A DNA stretch of 64,000 nucleotides from Lamellibrachia columna. Its lineage: Eukaryota; Annelida; Polychaeta; Sabellida; Siboglinidae. A program made the position numbers and the translations under genes. Position 1 is the stretch's first letter. Every line of letters begins with the position of its first letter. Shown here one piece after another: positions 1 to 11,699 of this stretch. The notes beneath the pieces are model-generated. The model was not told where the DNA came from. It saw nothing but the letters and a program-made list of their open reading frames with translations, and searched no databases. Location of the stretch: assembly GCA_963662155.1 (NCBI GenBank), contig OY759262.1, positions 52,166,285 through 52,230,284 of the forward strand, given 5' to 3'.

Positions 1-464
1 CGCACATTTGTTCGACGCCTTAGCTATAAATTACTACGACAAACCACCGGAAGAAATCAATATTAATTTCAATCATAAATCAAGAACAATCAGAGAAAAT
101 ATGAATGGCTTTGCGAACAGCTGTATTTCCACGATCGCGTACTACAAATATGATATTACATGCATATTTACGAGAAATGAGTTTATACAGTTGCATATGC
201 TTAATGTGTACAGTAAACTTTATTTGTGACCAGAACTTGGCTACATTTAAAATACCGTTCGCGTTTATGATAGCAAAATAACATATATGTGATTAAATGC
301 TTTACCAAAAGTGAGAACGTACTTCTAGAGGGCTTCTGGAAGTTTCAACAGAAGTTTCGTAGTTTCAACAGAAGAACTACATAACTAAATATGTTAACAA
401 TATCCTAGCTACAATTTAGCTGAACTTATTAATGATACGCCTTATACGGTCTATTTGCACGCAG
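1..464. other. Intron-like sequence upstream of the truncated Kunitz exon
   Basis: No gene seen. The stretch around 190-255 resembles 2,545-2,605 (for example the shared cagttgcat and gactacatt/ggctacatt segments). The non-coding DNA in front of the Kunitz exon at 2,677 was therefore duplicated together with the exon. Confidence 0.5.
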
Positions 465-550
465 CTCGCCCCCTCTACTGCTACCTGCCGGCCGTGGAAG
501 GCCTATGCAAGGCCTACATGCCAAGATGGTTCTATAACAAGAGGACGGGC
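465..550 (+). pseudogene. Truncated Kunitz exon (5' part only)
   Basis: This is a near-identical copy of the first third of the exon at 2,677-2,949. It has the same gcag acceptor and phase-1 start, and encodes CYLPAVEGLCKAYMPRWFYN followed by KRTG. Homology stops abruptly at about 549, where the 54-bp minisatellite begins. Read through, the frame meets a stop within about seven codons. The third to sixth Kunitz cysteines and the whole antistasin part are missing, so it cannot fold as an inhibitor. It is a tandem-duplicate fragment cut by repeat growth or recombination. Confidence 0.8.
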
Positions 551-1270
551 TCGTGGGCGGTGTCCCCTAACTAACTGTGATTATAATGTTGCATTGATGT
601 ACTAGCGTGGGCGGTGACCCCCTACTTAACCGCGTTTGCAATCATTGCATTGACATACTAGCGTGGGCGGTGACCCCCTACTTAACTATGTTTGCAATTC
701 TTACATTGATGTACTATCGTGGGCGGTGTCCCCGGACTAACTGTGATTACTAATTTGCATTGATGTACTATCGTGGGCGGTGTCCCCTAACTAACTATGA
801 TTACAATTTTGCATCGATGTACTATCGTGGGCGGTGTCCCCGGACTAACTATGATTACAATTTTGCATTGATGTACTATCGTGGGCGGTGTCCCCTAACT
901 ATCTATGATTATAATTTTGCATTGATGTACTATCGTGGGCGGTGTCCCCTAACTAACTGTCATTATAATTTTGCACTGAAGTACTATCGTGGGCGGTGTC
1001 CCCTAACTAACTGTCATTATAATTTTGCACTGATCTACTATCGTGGGCGGTGACCCCTAACTAACTGTCATTATAATTTTGCACTGATCTACTATCGTGG
1101 GCGGTGACCCCATACTTAACTGCGTTGCAATTCTTGCATTTACGTACTATGGTGGGCGGTGACCCCTAACCAACTGTGATTATAATTTTGCATTAATCTG
1201 CTATCGTGGGCGGTGCCCCCTAACTAATTGTGATTTTAATTTCGCTTTGATCTACTATCGTGGGTGGGTC
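551..1270. repeat. 54-bp minisatellite, about 13-14 units
   Basis: The motif tcgtgggcggtg recurs at about 551, 605, 661, 718, 771, 825, 879, 933, 987, 1041, 1095, 1150, 1204 and 1258. From 771 onward the spacing is an almost constant 54 bp; the first units vary by 1-3 bp. Because 54 is a multiple of three, the array contains an open frame (760-1053) that is a repeat artefact. The array abuts the truncated Kunitz exon on the left and copy 1 of a duplicated 259-bp block on the right. Confidence 0.9.
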
Positions 1271-1529
1271 ATTACATGTTCATGACGACTTCTTGATGTA
1301 TATATGTTATCGTCATGCTTGTAGGAATGTGGGCTCTGAGAAACTTGCCGGACGGAGCTGTACATGTGTTCAGTTCCTGTCGGGTTTGCTTAGAGGAGTT
1401 CACATTCCTGTTAATGTTCTTCCCAAAGTGGGTGCGTGATAAGCAGTACACTTTGCAATAAAAAACGTCATTTATTTGGCCTGTTTCAATTCTCTCCTAC
1501 ATCGGACTTGTGTTGGTTGTTGCATAAAT
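1271..1529. repeat. Duplicated 259-bp block, copy 1
   Basis: It matches 2,077-2,335 nearly base for base over the same length, with a constant offset of 806 bp. The first copy follows the minisatellite and the second is followed by a TA array. Both contain aataaaaaacgtc, a possible poly(A) signal context. No coding potential is recognised. Confidence 0.85.
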
Positions 1530-2076
1530 GAATTTATGCAACTCACCAGGTGCATAACAATTTTGTATGAAATAACCAAGACAGGTCGTCGTTAAACTTG
1601 CCCTGGGGTCCGAGACTACACCGGAAATATTTGGCCAAATAAATTGTATTACTCCGCGCTAGCTAGCCAATCACAGCTTAGCGGAAACCAGTCCAAACCG
1701 GAGCCAGTAGCTTGAATATTTCACTCCTGCTTCAGTCTCTGCATTGCGAAGTTGTGACTAAAATTTGTCTCTCGAAATCCGCCCTCCTCCCCACCTTTCT
1801 TCCTTATTATCAATGCTTAGTTTAAATGCGATTGTACATCGTTGATGAAATAGGAAGTTGGAAGATGTCGAAACCGCTTTCCCCACTGTTGGCCTAATAT
1901 AAGATGAACACGGGGGTTTGTCCCCTAGTATTTGGTGTTCATGGGGTTTTCTGCGCAGACAGGCTTCCTGTTTCTTCATCGGTATTCTTGTCTTATGTTT
2001 ATATAGGTTAGCGAAATGGCCCCGCCTGTTTGTAATTAAATTTGTGTATTGGTGGTGGAATGTCTGTATTCTTTGC
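1530..2076. other. Spacer between the two 259-bp copies
   Basis: I see no gene, RNA or repeat here. The minus-strand open frame that crosses it also crosses the duplicated block and has no recognisable domain. Confidence 0.4.
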
Positions 2077-2329
2077 ATTACATGTTCATGACGACTTCTT
2101 GATGTATATATGTTATCGTCATGCTTGTAGGAATGTGGGCTCTGAGAAACTTGCCGGACGGGGCTGTACATGTGTTCAGTTCCTGTCGGGTTTGCTTAGA
2201 GGAACTCACATTCCTGTTAATGTTCTTCCCAAAGTGGCTGCGTGATACGCAGTCCACTTTGCAATAAAAAACGTCATTTATTTGGCCTGTTTCAATTCTC
2301 TCCTACATCGGACTTGTGTTGGTTGTTGC

Positions 2330-2335
<6 letters not shown>
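2077..2335. repeat. Duplicated 259-bp block, copy 2
   Basis: Second copy of the block at 1,271-1,529, with only a few substitutions. It runs into a (TA)n tract at its end, the same point where copy 1 continues into unrelated sequence. Confidence 0.85.

Positions 2336-2388
<53 letters not shown>
2335..2388. repeat. (TA)n microsatellite
   Basis: An uninterrupted dinucleotide TA tract of about 50 bp. The YIYI open frames across it are artefacts. Confidence 0.95.
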
Positions 2389-2390
<2 letters not shown>

Positions 2391-2676
2391 GGTGAACCAA
2401 AGTAATGTATAAATATGTTGCACATAAATACACGCGCACGCGCGCACACATGTTGCGTCATACTTATACCAATTTACCACTTATGCAGAACACGACGCTT
2501 TCGTTTTCTTTTTATCACAAGGAATTACGACAATCTTCAGTTGCATGTGCCCTAAGTGTACAATGAACTTTTTTGTGACAAAGATTTGACTACATTAAAA
2601 GTATTATTATGCTGGGATATTATGCAAACGTTGTCTCAGTGTCTTCTACAGTAACTGTGATGCTACAGCCACGCAG

Positions 2677-2949
2677 CTCGCCCCCTCTACTGCTACCTGC
2701 CGGCCGTGAAAGGCCTATGCAAGGCCTACATGCCAAGTTGGTTCTATAACAAGAGGACGGACTTGTGTGAGAAGTTCATCTACGGCGGATGCGGCGGCAA
2801 CAGGAACCGGTTCTCGAGCCAGCGTGCCTGCATGGTGACGTGCCGGGTGAATAAAAGGAGGTGCAGTCCCGTCATGTGCATGCTCTACTGCAAGTACGGA
2901 TTCAAGAGAGACCAATATGGATGTCCCATATGCGCCTGCCGGCTTCCAC
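2677..2949 (+). CDS. Kunitz + antistasin-like exon (P1 Lys)
   Basis: One exon encodes a complete Kunitz/BPTI domain followed by an antistasin-like domain. The Kunitz part shows the six cysteines, GLCKAYMPSWFYN and [16 protein letters not shown]. The residue after the second Cys (P1) is Lys, which predicts inhibition of trypsin-like serine proteases. The antistasin part has the C-x3-C pattern and GCPICAC ending. The exon starts after cacgcag in phase 1 and ends before gtaaga in phase 1, so it is a symmetric 1-1 exon, the class that shuffles easily. Unlike its relatives it lacks the VDPC end and phase-0 donor. The ATG at 2,706 lies inside the domain and is not a start. Its gene is uncertain: a first exon may lie outside the window, or it could splice directly to the phase-1 exon at 8,457. 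Confidence 0.85.
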
Positions 2950-3984
2950 GTAAGAATTTCAGTAACGCTAACTACCTCTTGGATAACTGTTATGAGTAGC
3001 CACTGTCACTTTACCTGGGTTTTAATATACAAGAATGTCGACACAGAAGGTGAATCTATATGGAATTGCTTCGCTAACGGTAAATCATAACACGGTGAGA
3101 CATTCTGATGTATCCAGTGTGATGTCGCACGAAACATATATCATATAGGTTTCACAAAGGTCATATAAATAAATATCGGGCGAAGAATTGTATGACTTGA
3201 CTACCAATTGTCTTAGTGATCTAACGATAGACCTGTCTCGAATCATGTTTATGAAATATGCAGTTATTAAAAAAATAGGCGTTCATTGTCTTCCTATTTA
3301 AGGTATTTAAGCAATTTGAACTCAGAACTGGTTGTTCTTGGGCAGTTGCGGACAGTTGTGCTTAATTACAAAGGGTAATTCGATTGTTCATAGAAAGGGT
3401 AATAACAGGGTGAATTTGGGAAAACAATTAATTGAGACTCGGCCGTTGGACCGTAGATGAACCCCTGACAGTTTGGCGCCCGATATGCATAGCACCTAGG
3501 AGGAGAGTGAAAGAGAAATATCCCGTCAAACAAAAGTGGAACATGTGTCTATCTGTAAATTGGTGTTGTAGTTAACTGATACTCTTTTAGTAATTTATAA
3601 ATAAGTTGCACACAAACACGCATACGTGCACGCACGCACCCACGCACACACACACACACACGCACGAACGCACGCACGCACACACACACACACACAAAGC
3701 TGCCGCGCGATCTATCTATCATGGGGTGTATTTGTGCTTTTCTTCAGAAACCGGCCTTGCTAAACCCTAAAGTGTCATGACCGCATGGTGCAACAGACGA
3801 TGCGCTGGACAAAGGAAACAAGAAAAATCTTCTTGTGATTTCTTATTTGTCCACAATAAAAATGACACTCAAATGTGTGGTGTATCTGTAGTCGATCTTT
3901 GGAAGCGACGTCAGCTCTTATAGAATTCATGGCTGACAAAACTTAGATAGACTTGGCAGACTCTGTAAATTTTTTTTGTAGATG
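2950..3984. other. Non-coding stretch with a CA/CGCA-rich tract
   Basis: No gene seen. About 3,609-3,697 is a mixed (CA)n and (CGCA)n low-complexity tract. The remainder is AT-rich and looks intronic or intergenic. Confidence 0.6.
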
Positions 3985-4165
3985 ACTTAACGGAACAAAA
4001 TGTATGCTGATCCAGTAAATGGTATCAGAATGAATGTGTTTAAAAACAAAATTGACAGAGTGGGCCCCATAAAGATTACAAATTGTTGGACTCTCGATAG
4101 TCAATAAGCTTCCTTGTCCATTTGCCATATGGAGCGTGTTGCAATCTTGTTGAATTACATCGCTG
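3985..4165 (+). mobile_element. CR1-type LINE, 3'-end remnant
   Basis: This aligns to the last ORF2 codons and 3' UTR of the LINE at 42,751-46,857. Shared segments include aatgtgtttaaaaacaaaat (aatatgtttaaaaacaaggt there), ttgttggactctcgat and the terminal aatcttgtt. It is heavily 5'-truncated, as is usual for CR1 copies. Confidence 0.8.
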
Positions 4166-6889
4166 CAACAAATATTTCTACGATATCTTGTATTTACATG
4201 TTTGTGCAAAGGCGTGGCCAGGGTTTGTAGGTCGTGACTCGTTCTCCCGTGTTGGTCCTAAAATTCTTGTTTGTCGTGTCTCAATAGTCAGCAATCTAAG
4301 CAGGACGGCGATTTGGTTATTGTACATAATCACTTATACCAATTTAGTAAATTATTATATTTAATTAAATAGGTAAAAATAATAAGAATTTATCATAATT
4401 TCTGATAAACGTAACATTTTCATAGCAATCAATATTTTGGTTAATAAGTTTGTCATTTAAAGCTACTCGATTCGTTCTGCAAGTGTTGTCAAAGAAACCA
4501 TTGCATTCCACAATTTCAAATAACTCTCAGTTATGTATGAAGTACTTAAACGATTAGATAGAAATTTATCGGAACGATGCTAAATATAATGATAATGGTA
4601 TCAGAAAACTGTCCTGAGAATTGATGGATATATAACATAATGTGGACAAATCAAGGAGAACAGTAGTTTCAAAGAAAGCAGAGAGAAAAAATAAGAAATT
4701 GATTCATTCATTTACCTCTGCAGCATTGCAGCACAGACGCGACCCGCTAAAATAAATGTCATCCGTTTTACGTCGCCCGCCACGAGCTCTTGCTCAAATT
4801 AGAAACTACCACACCTCGGCAGCAGTTCAGTCAACCGCCACGACACACGCCGCTGTACACGTTGAATGTGACCTCGGTCGTGACATTCTTTCCGAAGATT
4901 GTTATCAATCAATGTCCGCTGCGCTGTTGTTCCAACTAACTGCGCCATCACATCAGGCTCGCCGCTCCTTCCGCTGACCAAAGGAACTTGCCACAAACAC
5001 CCACTAAGGTAACCCATGATTGCGCATGAAAATTCCACGCCGTTGATAAATATACGCGCTTTTATCGCTCGTGTTTCTCGCGATAAGTTTCCCTTATACT
5101 GTGAGCGACGCCTGAGATGATCCTAAACATGCCGTGTTTATTCTTCTCTGGTCTGACTGACTGGACAGAATGCTCTGAAGATATGGGTCGACTCAGAATC
5201 GCACACACCCCTGACCGTATCACTCATTGGGAGTGTTTCCCATCAAATTGTAAGCAAATTAAAATTTCTGACAAACATTAGGAGTTTATTAGGTGAAATA
5301 AAGATGTAAAATATCTGCACATAAATTTGTTTTGCGGCAGGGGTCATAAGATCAAGTTACACGCTGCCGGAGGTTGACATCGTAGGTGAACATTGGATAC
5401 CATTCCAGACTCTATATAATTCAGTCAAATCAGTGCTTTTAAAACAGTGAAAATACCAAAAACAAAGATACAGACAAAGTGGTGTGAACGAAATTGCCCT
5501 AGCTTCGAAACGGTGGCATGTGGAATCAATCCATCGTCATCCAGATCGACAGACGGGTGTTCCAGCCTATAAACCACCTCCACCCCACAACCCCAACCCC
5601 CCAACCCCCAACCGTCTTAATAACACTCTCTTGTCCTAGACATTGAGGGGGCTCACGATGTTTTTCATCAGAGAAAAAGAGTTTACGCGCACCATATCCG
5701 GCTAAATCCTCTGCATTGCTCTCTATGCACCACGGCCACGATAGCACACCCGCAAACATCATCACACGCGTGAAAAGTACCACATAAAACTAATAGGGCT
5801 TACACAGAACAGCCATGGGCATACACTTGTTTGAGTATCATCTAGTTACTGAGTCAATTCTTGGCTAGATTATTTATGCTATAAAATACACCATATTTAT
5901 GTTACATAAAGTTCGGAAATTTCAGAAACCGATAGATTTATGAGTGACTAAAGGACATACAGTAGACAAATATCTCACCAAAAACGACCGTTCGGTGGCA
6001 CGATTCTACTAAAATAAAATTCAAAATTGCTGATCAAGGAATAGCTGGTAATAAAACGTGTCAGAGGTTGCTATATGATAGAGAATATTCCTTCATTGCC
6101 CTAACACACATCCACCCCATTTTAACGCCACTCGCTTAACATACTATTAAACTAGTAGATGATCAATAAATCTGGTAAACATTAAGGGACGATTCGTTCG
6201 ACAGTGAATTGGCGGCTCTGTTTCACGACGCCGACCGCCTTGTAAGCATGGACATTAATCTTGTTGAGGTATATTGAAATGGTAACTCGGAGACACAGCA
6301 TGTTGTCATGACTATGGTCATGCAGGTGTGCCGACATCAGTCCGGTCAAGCAAGCTTGTCGTCTGCGTCACTGTGCCGGAACCGTCATTAAACCGAAAGG
6401 CGTTTAAAGGCCTTTTCGTAATGTGAAGCAGAACATTCTACTACCAACCGCCATCGAAGCAACATGTAAGAACCAGTTTGGCGCTAGCGACACACGAAAG
6501 GACACTGATTAAACATGTGGATCGTCAACGGAGATCACAGTGTTCGAATTATCTTTGTTCCATGTCTGCGCAATTTCGTTCACACCACGTCGCCCCAGTT
6601 CGCTATGCTATGCAAGCGAATAGTTGGCAGTGATGGAACTGTTCGTTGAACCGTTTTAAATAATAATTGAAGCATAGCTGAACGCTCCCCAGATCATATG
6701 AACATGAACTGTCAGTGATAGCAAGTCGTAGGAAAAGGGGGGAGGCCGCAATTGAGATGAGAGGACTGCGTAAGAAAGGCGGAGGAAGGTGCCAAGTGTA
6801 GGGAAACGGCTGCAGATAGGGAGTGAAAATGGATAACAGCTGGGGTTGGGCCGCAGTACTAAAATAGCGTCAGCCCTTTATAGAGGAAA
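4166..6889. other. Gene-free stretch
   Basis: I find no supported gene, RNA or clear repeat in these 2.7 kb. About 5,280-5,400 is weakly similar to 16,225-16,345 (shared atctgcacataaat and neighbouring bases), possibly an old dispersed repeat. Open frames are short and lack recognisable domains. Confidence 0.5.
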
Positions 6890-7215
6890 AACGAGGAAGA
6901 ACAGTTACCATAAATAGGTCTGCCAAGGTAAAGTGTAATGGTAAGAAATATTAACATAAACATGTCTGCCATGGTAAAGTGTAATGATAAGAACAGTTAC
7001 CATAAACAGGTCTGCCAAGGTAAAGTGTAGTTGTAAGAACAGTTACCTCAAACAGGTCTGCCATGGTAATGTGTAATGGTAAGAACAGTTACCATAAACA
7101 TATATGCCATGGTAAAGTGTAGTGGTAAGAACAGTTACAATAAACAGGTCTGCCATGGTAAAGTGTAATGGTAAGAACAGTTAACATAAACAGGTATGCC
7201 ATGGTGTAAAGTGTA
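6890..7215. repeat. 46-bp minisatellite, about 7 units
   Basis: The motif gtctgcca recurs at about 6,918, 6,964, 7,010, 7,056, 7,102, 7,148 and 7,194, exactly 46 bp apart. Each unit carries ggtaaagtgtaatggtaag and acagttaccataaaca. The array stops just before the candidate first exon of gene B. Confidence 0.9.
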
Positions 7216-7378
7216 ATGTACATCGAGCAAAGGAGAAGCTCAGAAATCGAACATTTAATTTTATCTTCTTCCAGGTTTCCGACAACAAAGATTGGATGGC
7301 TCACAGCTGGCATCACATGCCTACTGATGGTGGCTAGCACTGCTTCTTGTGGCGTAGAGAGGGGTGACGCCAGTCTAG
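7216..7378 (+). CDS. Candidate signal-peptide exon of gene B
   Basis: The frame from the ATG at 7,216 has a long polar N-terminus, then a hydrophobic stretch (IGWLTAGITCLLMVASTA) and a plausible cleavage zone (STASCG). It ends at a donor (ctag/gtatgc) in phase 1, which matches the phase-1 Kunitz exon at 8,457. The N-region is unusually long. A good acceptor (tcttcttccag) at 7,274 suggests instead that this exon starts at 7,275 and that the true ATG lies in an earlier exon. Order and phase fit, but no motif proves it. Confidence 0.4.
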
Positions 7379-7402
7379 GTATGCCTTCACTTACATATTG
7401 AA

Positions 7403-7490
7403 CTTTGCTGGACTCTCGATAAGCCAATGCCTTCCTTTTCCACTTGCCATCTGGGTCTTTTGCCTTGGTTGGCAATCTTGTTATCGTGTT
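7403..7490 (+). mobile_element. CR1-type LINE, 3'-UTR fragment
   Basis: It matches the 3' end of the LINE at 42,751-46,857: ggactctcgataagccaatg, then cttgccatctgggtctttt and ggcaatcttgtta. It is only about 90 bp long, inserted in the first intron of gene B. Confidence 0.8.
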
Positions 7491-8456
7491 AAATGTTTAA
7501 TCCGAATGTACACGCATTAAAGTTGTATCTTCTAATTATGTTGATTACCTTACATACACAGTCTCTTCGGGCCTCGTGACCCATAAGGTTTCAGTGCTCC
7601 TTATTTAATTATCTCCATCTTTGGCCACTTGTGTGGTTTTAGTCTATGTCTCCCAACCTAGTTCTTGTCTCCTTCTCCTACTGTTTTCGCTTGTACATAC
7701 GCAGTGGTCTTGGTAAAGTTTCGTATACACTGTCGTTTGTGTTGTGCAAATGCATTATATCATTCACGACGAGACCCTGGTGCTACACCGTGGTTCCGCT
7801 CATTGCAACACCGGATCGGTCAGCCAGAACATTTTCTGGATTGATTGATTTCACAGATAGGTGAAGCGCCCATTAAAACTTACATAGGGCCTAGTGTTAT
7901 TACAGAGATAAACTTGTGCGAGCGATATTTATAAAGGAGTTTACCGTGACCAAGGAAATAGGTCATGAGTATGTATCCTAGCCAAGGCGTTAACTTGGAG
8001 AAAGTCCCTTAGTCAATAAGTTGGCGGATACCTAACAAATTATGATACAACGTTGTGAGCTTCTTTTGATGTTTTGTAAAACATGTATTTCTATATTAAT
8101 ATATTAATGTGCCTATTAGTGCCATTAATACACGAACATTTCCTAACAACTGTAACGGTACTTTGTAGATCGTTTCTTAATAAGCACAATCACGCCTCTG
8201 TACAAAATATCTTGTAAGAAAATATATATTTGTCCCAATGACAATATAATTCATACAAAAACCTTGATTATACAAATATGCAAAAGTGTAAAGCAAAAAC
8301 AATCAATCAACAAACTGAAATAATACATACATAATATAGCAAATGTGTTTTATTCAATGTTCAATATTAACTCATACTAAGACCGGACATTGTCGCTATC
8401 GTAGAAGCCACCTGACTAATAACATGTCAGTTACCAGCAATACACTACCGCTTCAG
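7491..8456. other. Gene B intron 1 (putative)
   Basis: AT-rich with no recognisable coding region. It ends in the acceptor ctaccgcttcag before the Kunitz exon. Confidence 0.5.
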
Positions 8457-8728
8457 CCGAGACACCGAGACTGCCGGCGTTGTGCAAGCTGCCGGCCGTC
8501 CCTGGCGTATGTCTTGCGTATTTCCCTCGCTGGTTCTTCAACAGCAAGACCGGCACGTGCGAGAGATTCATCTACGGCGGCTGTGGCGGTAACAAGAACA
8601 ACTTCAGTACGAAGGAAGAGTGCGACAAGATGTGCTGGTGTCCACCGCCGTGTCGATGCTACTGCGAATTTGGTTTCCAGATCGACGAGTATGGTTGTCG
8701 AATTTGCAAATGCGTAGACCCGTGCAAG
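8457..8728 (+). CDS. Kunitz + antistasin-like exon of gene B (P1 Leu)
   Basis: The exon begins in phase 1 after cgcttcag and ends in phase 0 before gtaccg. Kunitz: six Cys, with [15 protein letters not shown] then [17 protein letters not shown]1 is Leu, which in this family favours elastase-, chymotrypsin- or subtilisin-like targets over trypsin. Antistasin-like part: [26 protein letters not shown], then VDPCK. The VDPC end continues into the small Cys exon at 9,749. Translation past the donor soon stops, consistent with a splice. Unlike the gene C domains, this Kunitz domain has no extra cysteine. Confidence 0.9.
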
Positions 8729-9357
8729 GTACCGTTGTGTTATGGGTGATAAAGGGTCTAAATGTAGACTGAAGTAGAAGAGCACGCATTCGTTCACAGG
8801 GATTTACCATGTTTCACTAGCTCGCTAATGACATTCACCTGTACTTCCAACTATTCGTTAGTGAGGGTCCGTGAATGGCACATAACTATATTCTCTTAAA
8901 CTCTGGCGATTCTTGGATGATTTATTGGAAAAAAAATGTGTTTTACTTGTTTCAAACAACACGTATTAACTATCGTAAACCCAATAGCAATCCCCGTCCA
9001 CTGGTACATGCTTTACAATATTAATTATCATACATTATTAATTTACTTAATTATTGTTTTAAATGGTGCAGTATGTTTGCAGTTACCCATACATGTTGGA
9101 TAATGTATTATTTATGTTCATGTGTATTTAATTACAATTGTTTGGTATACTGAGTTTGTTTCTCTGTGTTTCGCATATTCGAGCCTCACAAAGATGTAAT
9201 CTTAGTTTCGGTGAAACCGCTATTTAACCTGGTTGGTAATTTGAGAAAGCACTTGAAACGTCTGCAAAATCGTCGTGAATGCATATCACCCATGCATGTT
9301 TCCTGGCATATGGCCGGGCTAACGGTTTGTGTAATGGTCAGCTAAATCATACCAAAG
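8729..9357. other. Gene B intron 2, proximal part
   Basis: AT-rich intronic sequence with no gene or clear repeat. Confidence 0.5.
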
Positions 9358-9360
9358 TAA

Positions 9361-9672
<312 letters not shown>

Positions 9673-9748
9673 TAACACCAATGAGCAACACAATGAAATG
9701 GGCAGCTAGTACTTTCTATGCAAATGTAACCCTCTGTTTTTCATTCAG

Positions 9749-9836
9749 GGAGTCTTCTGCCCGCTTGGTCAAATATGTGATGCAAAGAAAGTGTTTTGCA
9801 AAAAGGCGCCATGTCCGGCTGTGACGCAATGTGTCG
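9749..9836 (+). CDS. Small Cys-rich exon of gene B
   Basis: An 88-bp exon between tttttcattcag and gtgagt, phase 0 in and phase 1 out. It encodes GVFCPLGQIC, then a spaced KVFC, KAPC and TQCV. Placed after the VDPC end of the preceding exon it gives DPC-x5-CPxGQxC, the extension often seen after antistasin-like and related Cys-rich domains. Its length and phases are identical to the exon at 51,535-51,622 in gene C, and the cysteines correspond. It is too short to be found as an isolated open frame; exon phase and homology to the two gene C exons support it. Confidence 0.85.
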
Positions 9837-10412
9837 GTGAGTCGCAGTGATGTGAAAACAGAATAGTTGTTCCCTTTAAATAAAAATAATAATAAAGAGC
9901 ATTGTCGCTTTCAAACATCAAGTATGTAGGTTCAGCTGATGTAATTTCTATGTCATATCCTGATATGTCTGTTTTAAAAGGATTACTAAGACAGATTGAT
10001 AAAACAGAAAAACCCTCTATGTGTCTATATCTTATTTGGATCATGTTACAAGGCATAAACTATATATATTCTAATTTCCTGACTGCTCATATGTGTTTTA
10101 ATAAACCACAATTTACAAATATAATATGACCGTTATCTTTTTATGAATATCAATATTGCAGTTCATCATGAAATGTAAACAATATATTCGAGTCGAAACA
10201 TTCAAATTAAACATATATTGGTCAACTTATACGAAACAACTGTGGTTCATGAAACAGATTTGTGCTGTCAATATGTTAGAACAGATATGATTTATGTTAC
10301 ATAACATGATTGTACGGTGATAACGATCATCATACTATGTACTGTAAAACAATTAGACAACCAGGCGGTGTACGGCTGACAGTGTCGTATATATCGTCAC
10401 AATCACCTGCAG
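9837..10412. other. Gene B intron 3
   Basis: AT-rich intron ending in cacctgcag. No other feature seen. Confidence 0.6.
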
Positions 10413-10657
10413 TTCCAGACCCGACCTGCTGCGACGGTCAGCCGTACGACCACGTGAAACAAGTCTGCTGCCAGAGAAGACTGTATGACAGGGAAGACGA
10501 CGTCGACTGTTGTGCCGTCGACTCCATATATCGCGTCAACCCGCCCTATAACGTCATCAAAGAGATCTGCTGCCAAGGAGTCGCGCAGGAACGGCCCCGC
10601 AAGTTCGTCTGTTGCGGTGGCAAAGTGCAGGAGAGGCCAAACAACGCGTTCGGCTGA
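10413..10657 (+). CDS. Galaxin-like terminal exon of gene B
   Basis: A phase-1 exon after cacctgcag that ends at a TGA (10,655-10,657). It shows the spaced double-cysteine pattern of galaxin repeats: TCCDGQPYDH, QVCCQRRLYD, DVDCCAVDSIY, EICCQGV and FVCCGGKVQER, five CC pairs in about 70 residues with aromatic or polar spacers. Galaxins are secreted skeletal-matrix proteins of corals, with relatives in molluscs and other animals. Joined to the previous exon the codon is gtt (Val), so the frame is intact. The C-terminus is short compared with full galaxins, so only about two repeats are present. Confidence 0.85.
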
Positions 10658-10858
10658 TTCCTTTCACGCCACAAATGTTTAATTCTCACAGTCTGATATT
10701 AAACTTTAGTTTATGCTATCATACGCCTCTTCTACAGCATGACGACAAAGCCTTTTGTTAACTAGGCTACATCAGTAAACCGACTAGTGACCGCTATGCA
10801 CTTGCTAATATTTATAATAATGTTTGTATGACTTGTTTCCAGCTTTCTTCTAAAAACA

Positions 10859-10864
10859 AATAAA
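10859..10864 (+). terminator. Possible poly(A) signal of gene B
   Basis: AATAAA lies about 200 bp after the galaxin stop codon, a plausible 3'-UTR length. There is no direct evidence of cleavage. Confidence 0.45.
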
Positions 10865-11699
10865 GTTGATCAGCATGGTGTGTTTCTTGCAATGTTATCA
10901 GATGTGTCACCTTATTTCGGTGTGTTATCGTAGTCACTCTGAAATGGTCAAATAAATCCAATAGCCCTGTCATTAGAGCACCAACCTGACACTTACGCCT
11001 CCAGTAAAGGACCAACCGCTTGTTTGCATTAGGTTCTTTAAAGTTAACAAATAGTGTGTCTCCAATTTTAATGGTCCGCCCCTTCATTCATAAAACGTGT
11101 GCGGTCAGTAGGAATTACCAGGACACGATTTATGGTCTTACTTGTGTACCGTTTACTACGGGTCATATTTGTTAAAAGATCAATTGTGCTTTAGAATCTC
11201 AGTTTTCTTGCAACTTGCAGCGCACATTTATCGTTTTATTCGTTTTATTTGACGGTCGTAAGATTTCGACAATGCTAAGCCACACCCCGGTCACGGTGGT
11301 CTTAGAAATGTTCGCAAAGCGGCGCAGCCGGGTTCTCGGCTGACGTCAGAAATTCGCCTCTATGTACTGAACACCTGCACATCATTATCATAGCGAGCGT
11401 GATTAATGTGATATACTTCAGAGTACAGAAAGACACCTTGGTAGTTAAACAGAATGTCTCTACATGTATTGCCCTCGTATAACACATGAAAGCTATATAT
11501 GGCTGCATAAATCGTCTTGCCTGCTTTCTCTCGTTGTAGCGTAGGATAAAACGACGATTTACTGTGGTAATCTGAATCATGTTGGGATATGCCCCCCACC
11601 CCCAATAATTCATAACACCTGAATGCAAACATTCAACTGAATGCGTGATGTGCACTAGTTGGCACAGTGAAGAACCAAACTGAATCAATTGCCTTCAGC
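10865..11699. other. Intergenic stretch
   Basis: No gene or repeat recognised. Overlapping minus-strand frames of 90-128 codons have no domain-like composition. Confidence 0.45.

Noticed and set aside
2706..2999. 97-codon frame starting at an ATG inside the Kunitz domain
   Set aside because: The ATG is an internal position; the real exon starts at the acceptor at 2,677 and ends at the donor at 2,949.
7646..7864. 72-codon frame in gene B intron 1
   Set aside because: No domain, no splice or phase support.
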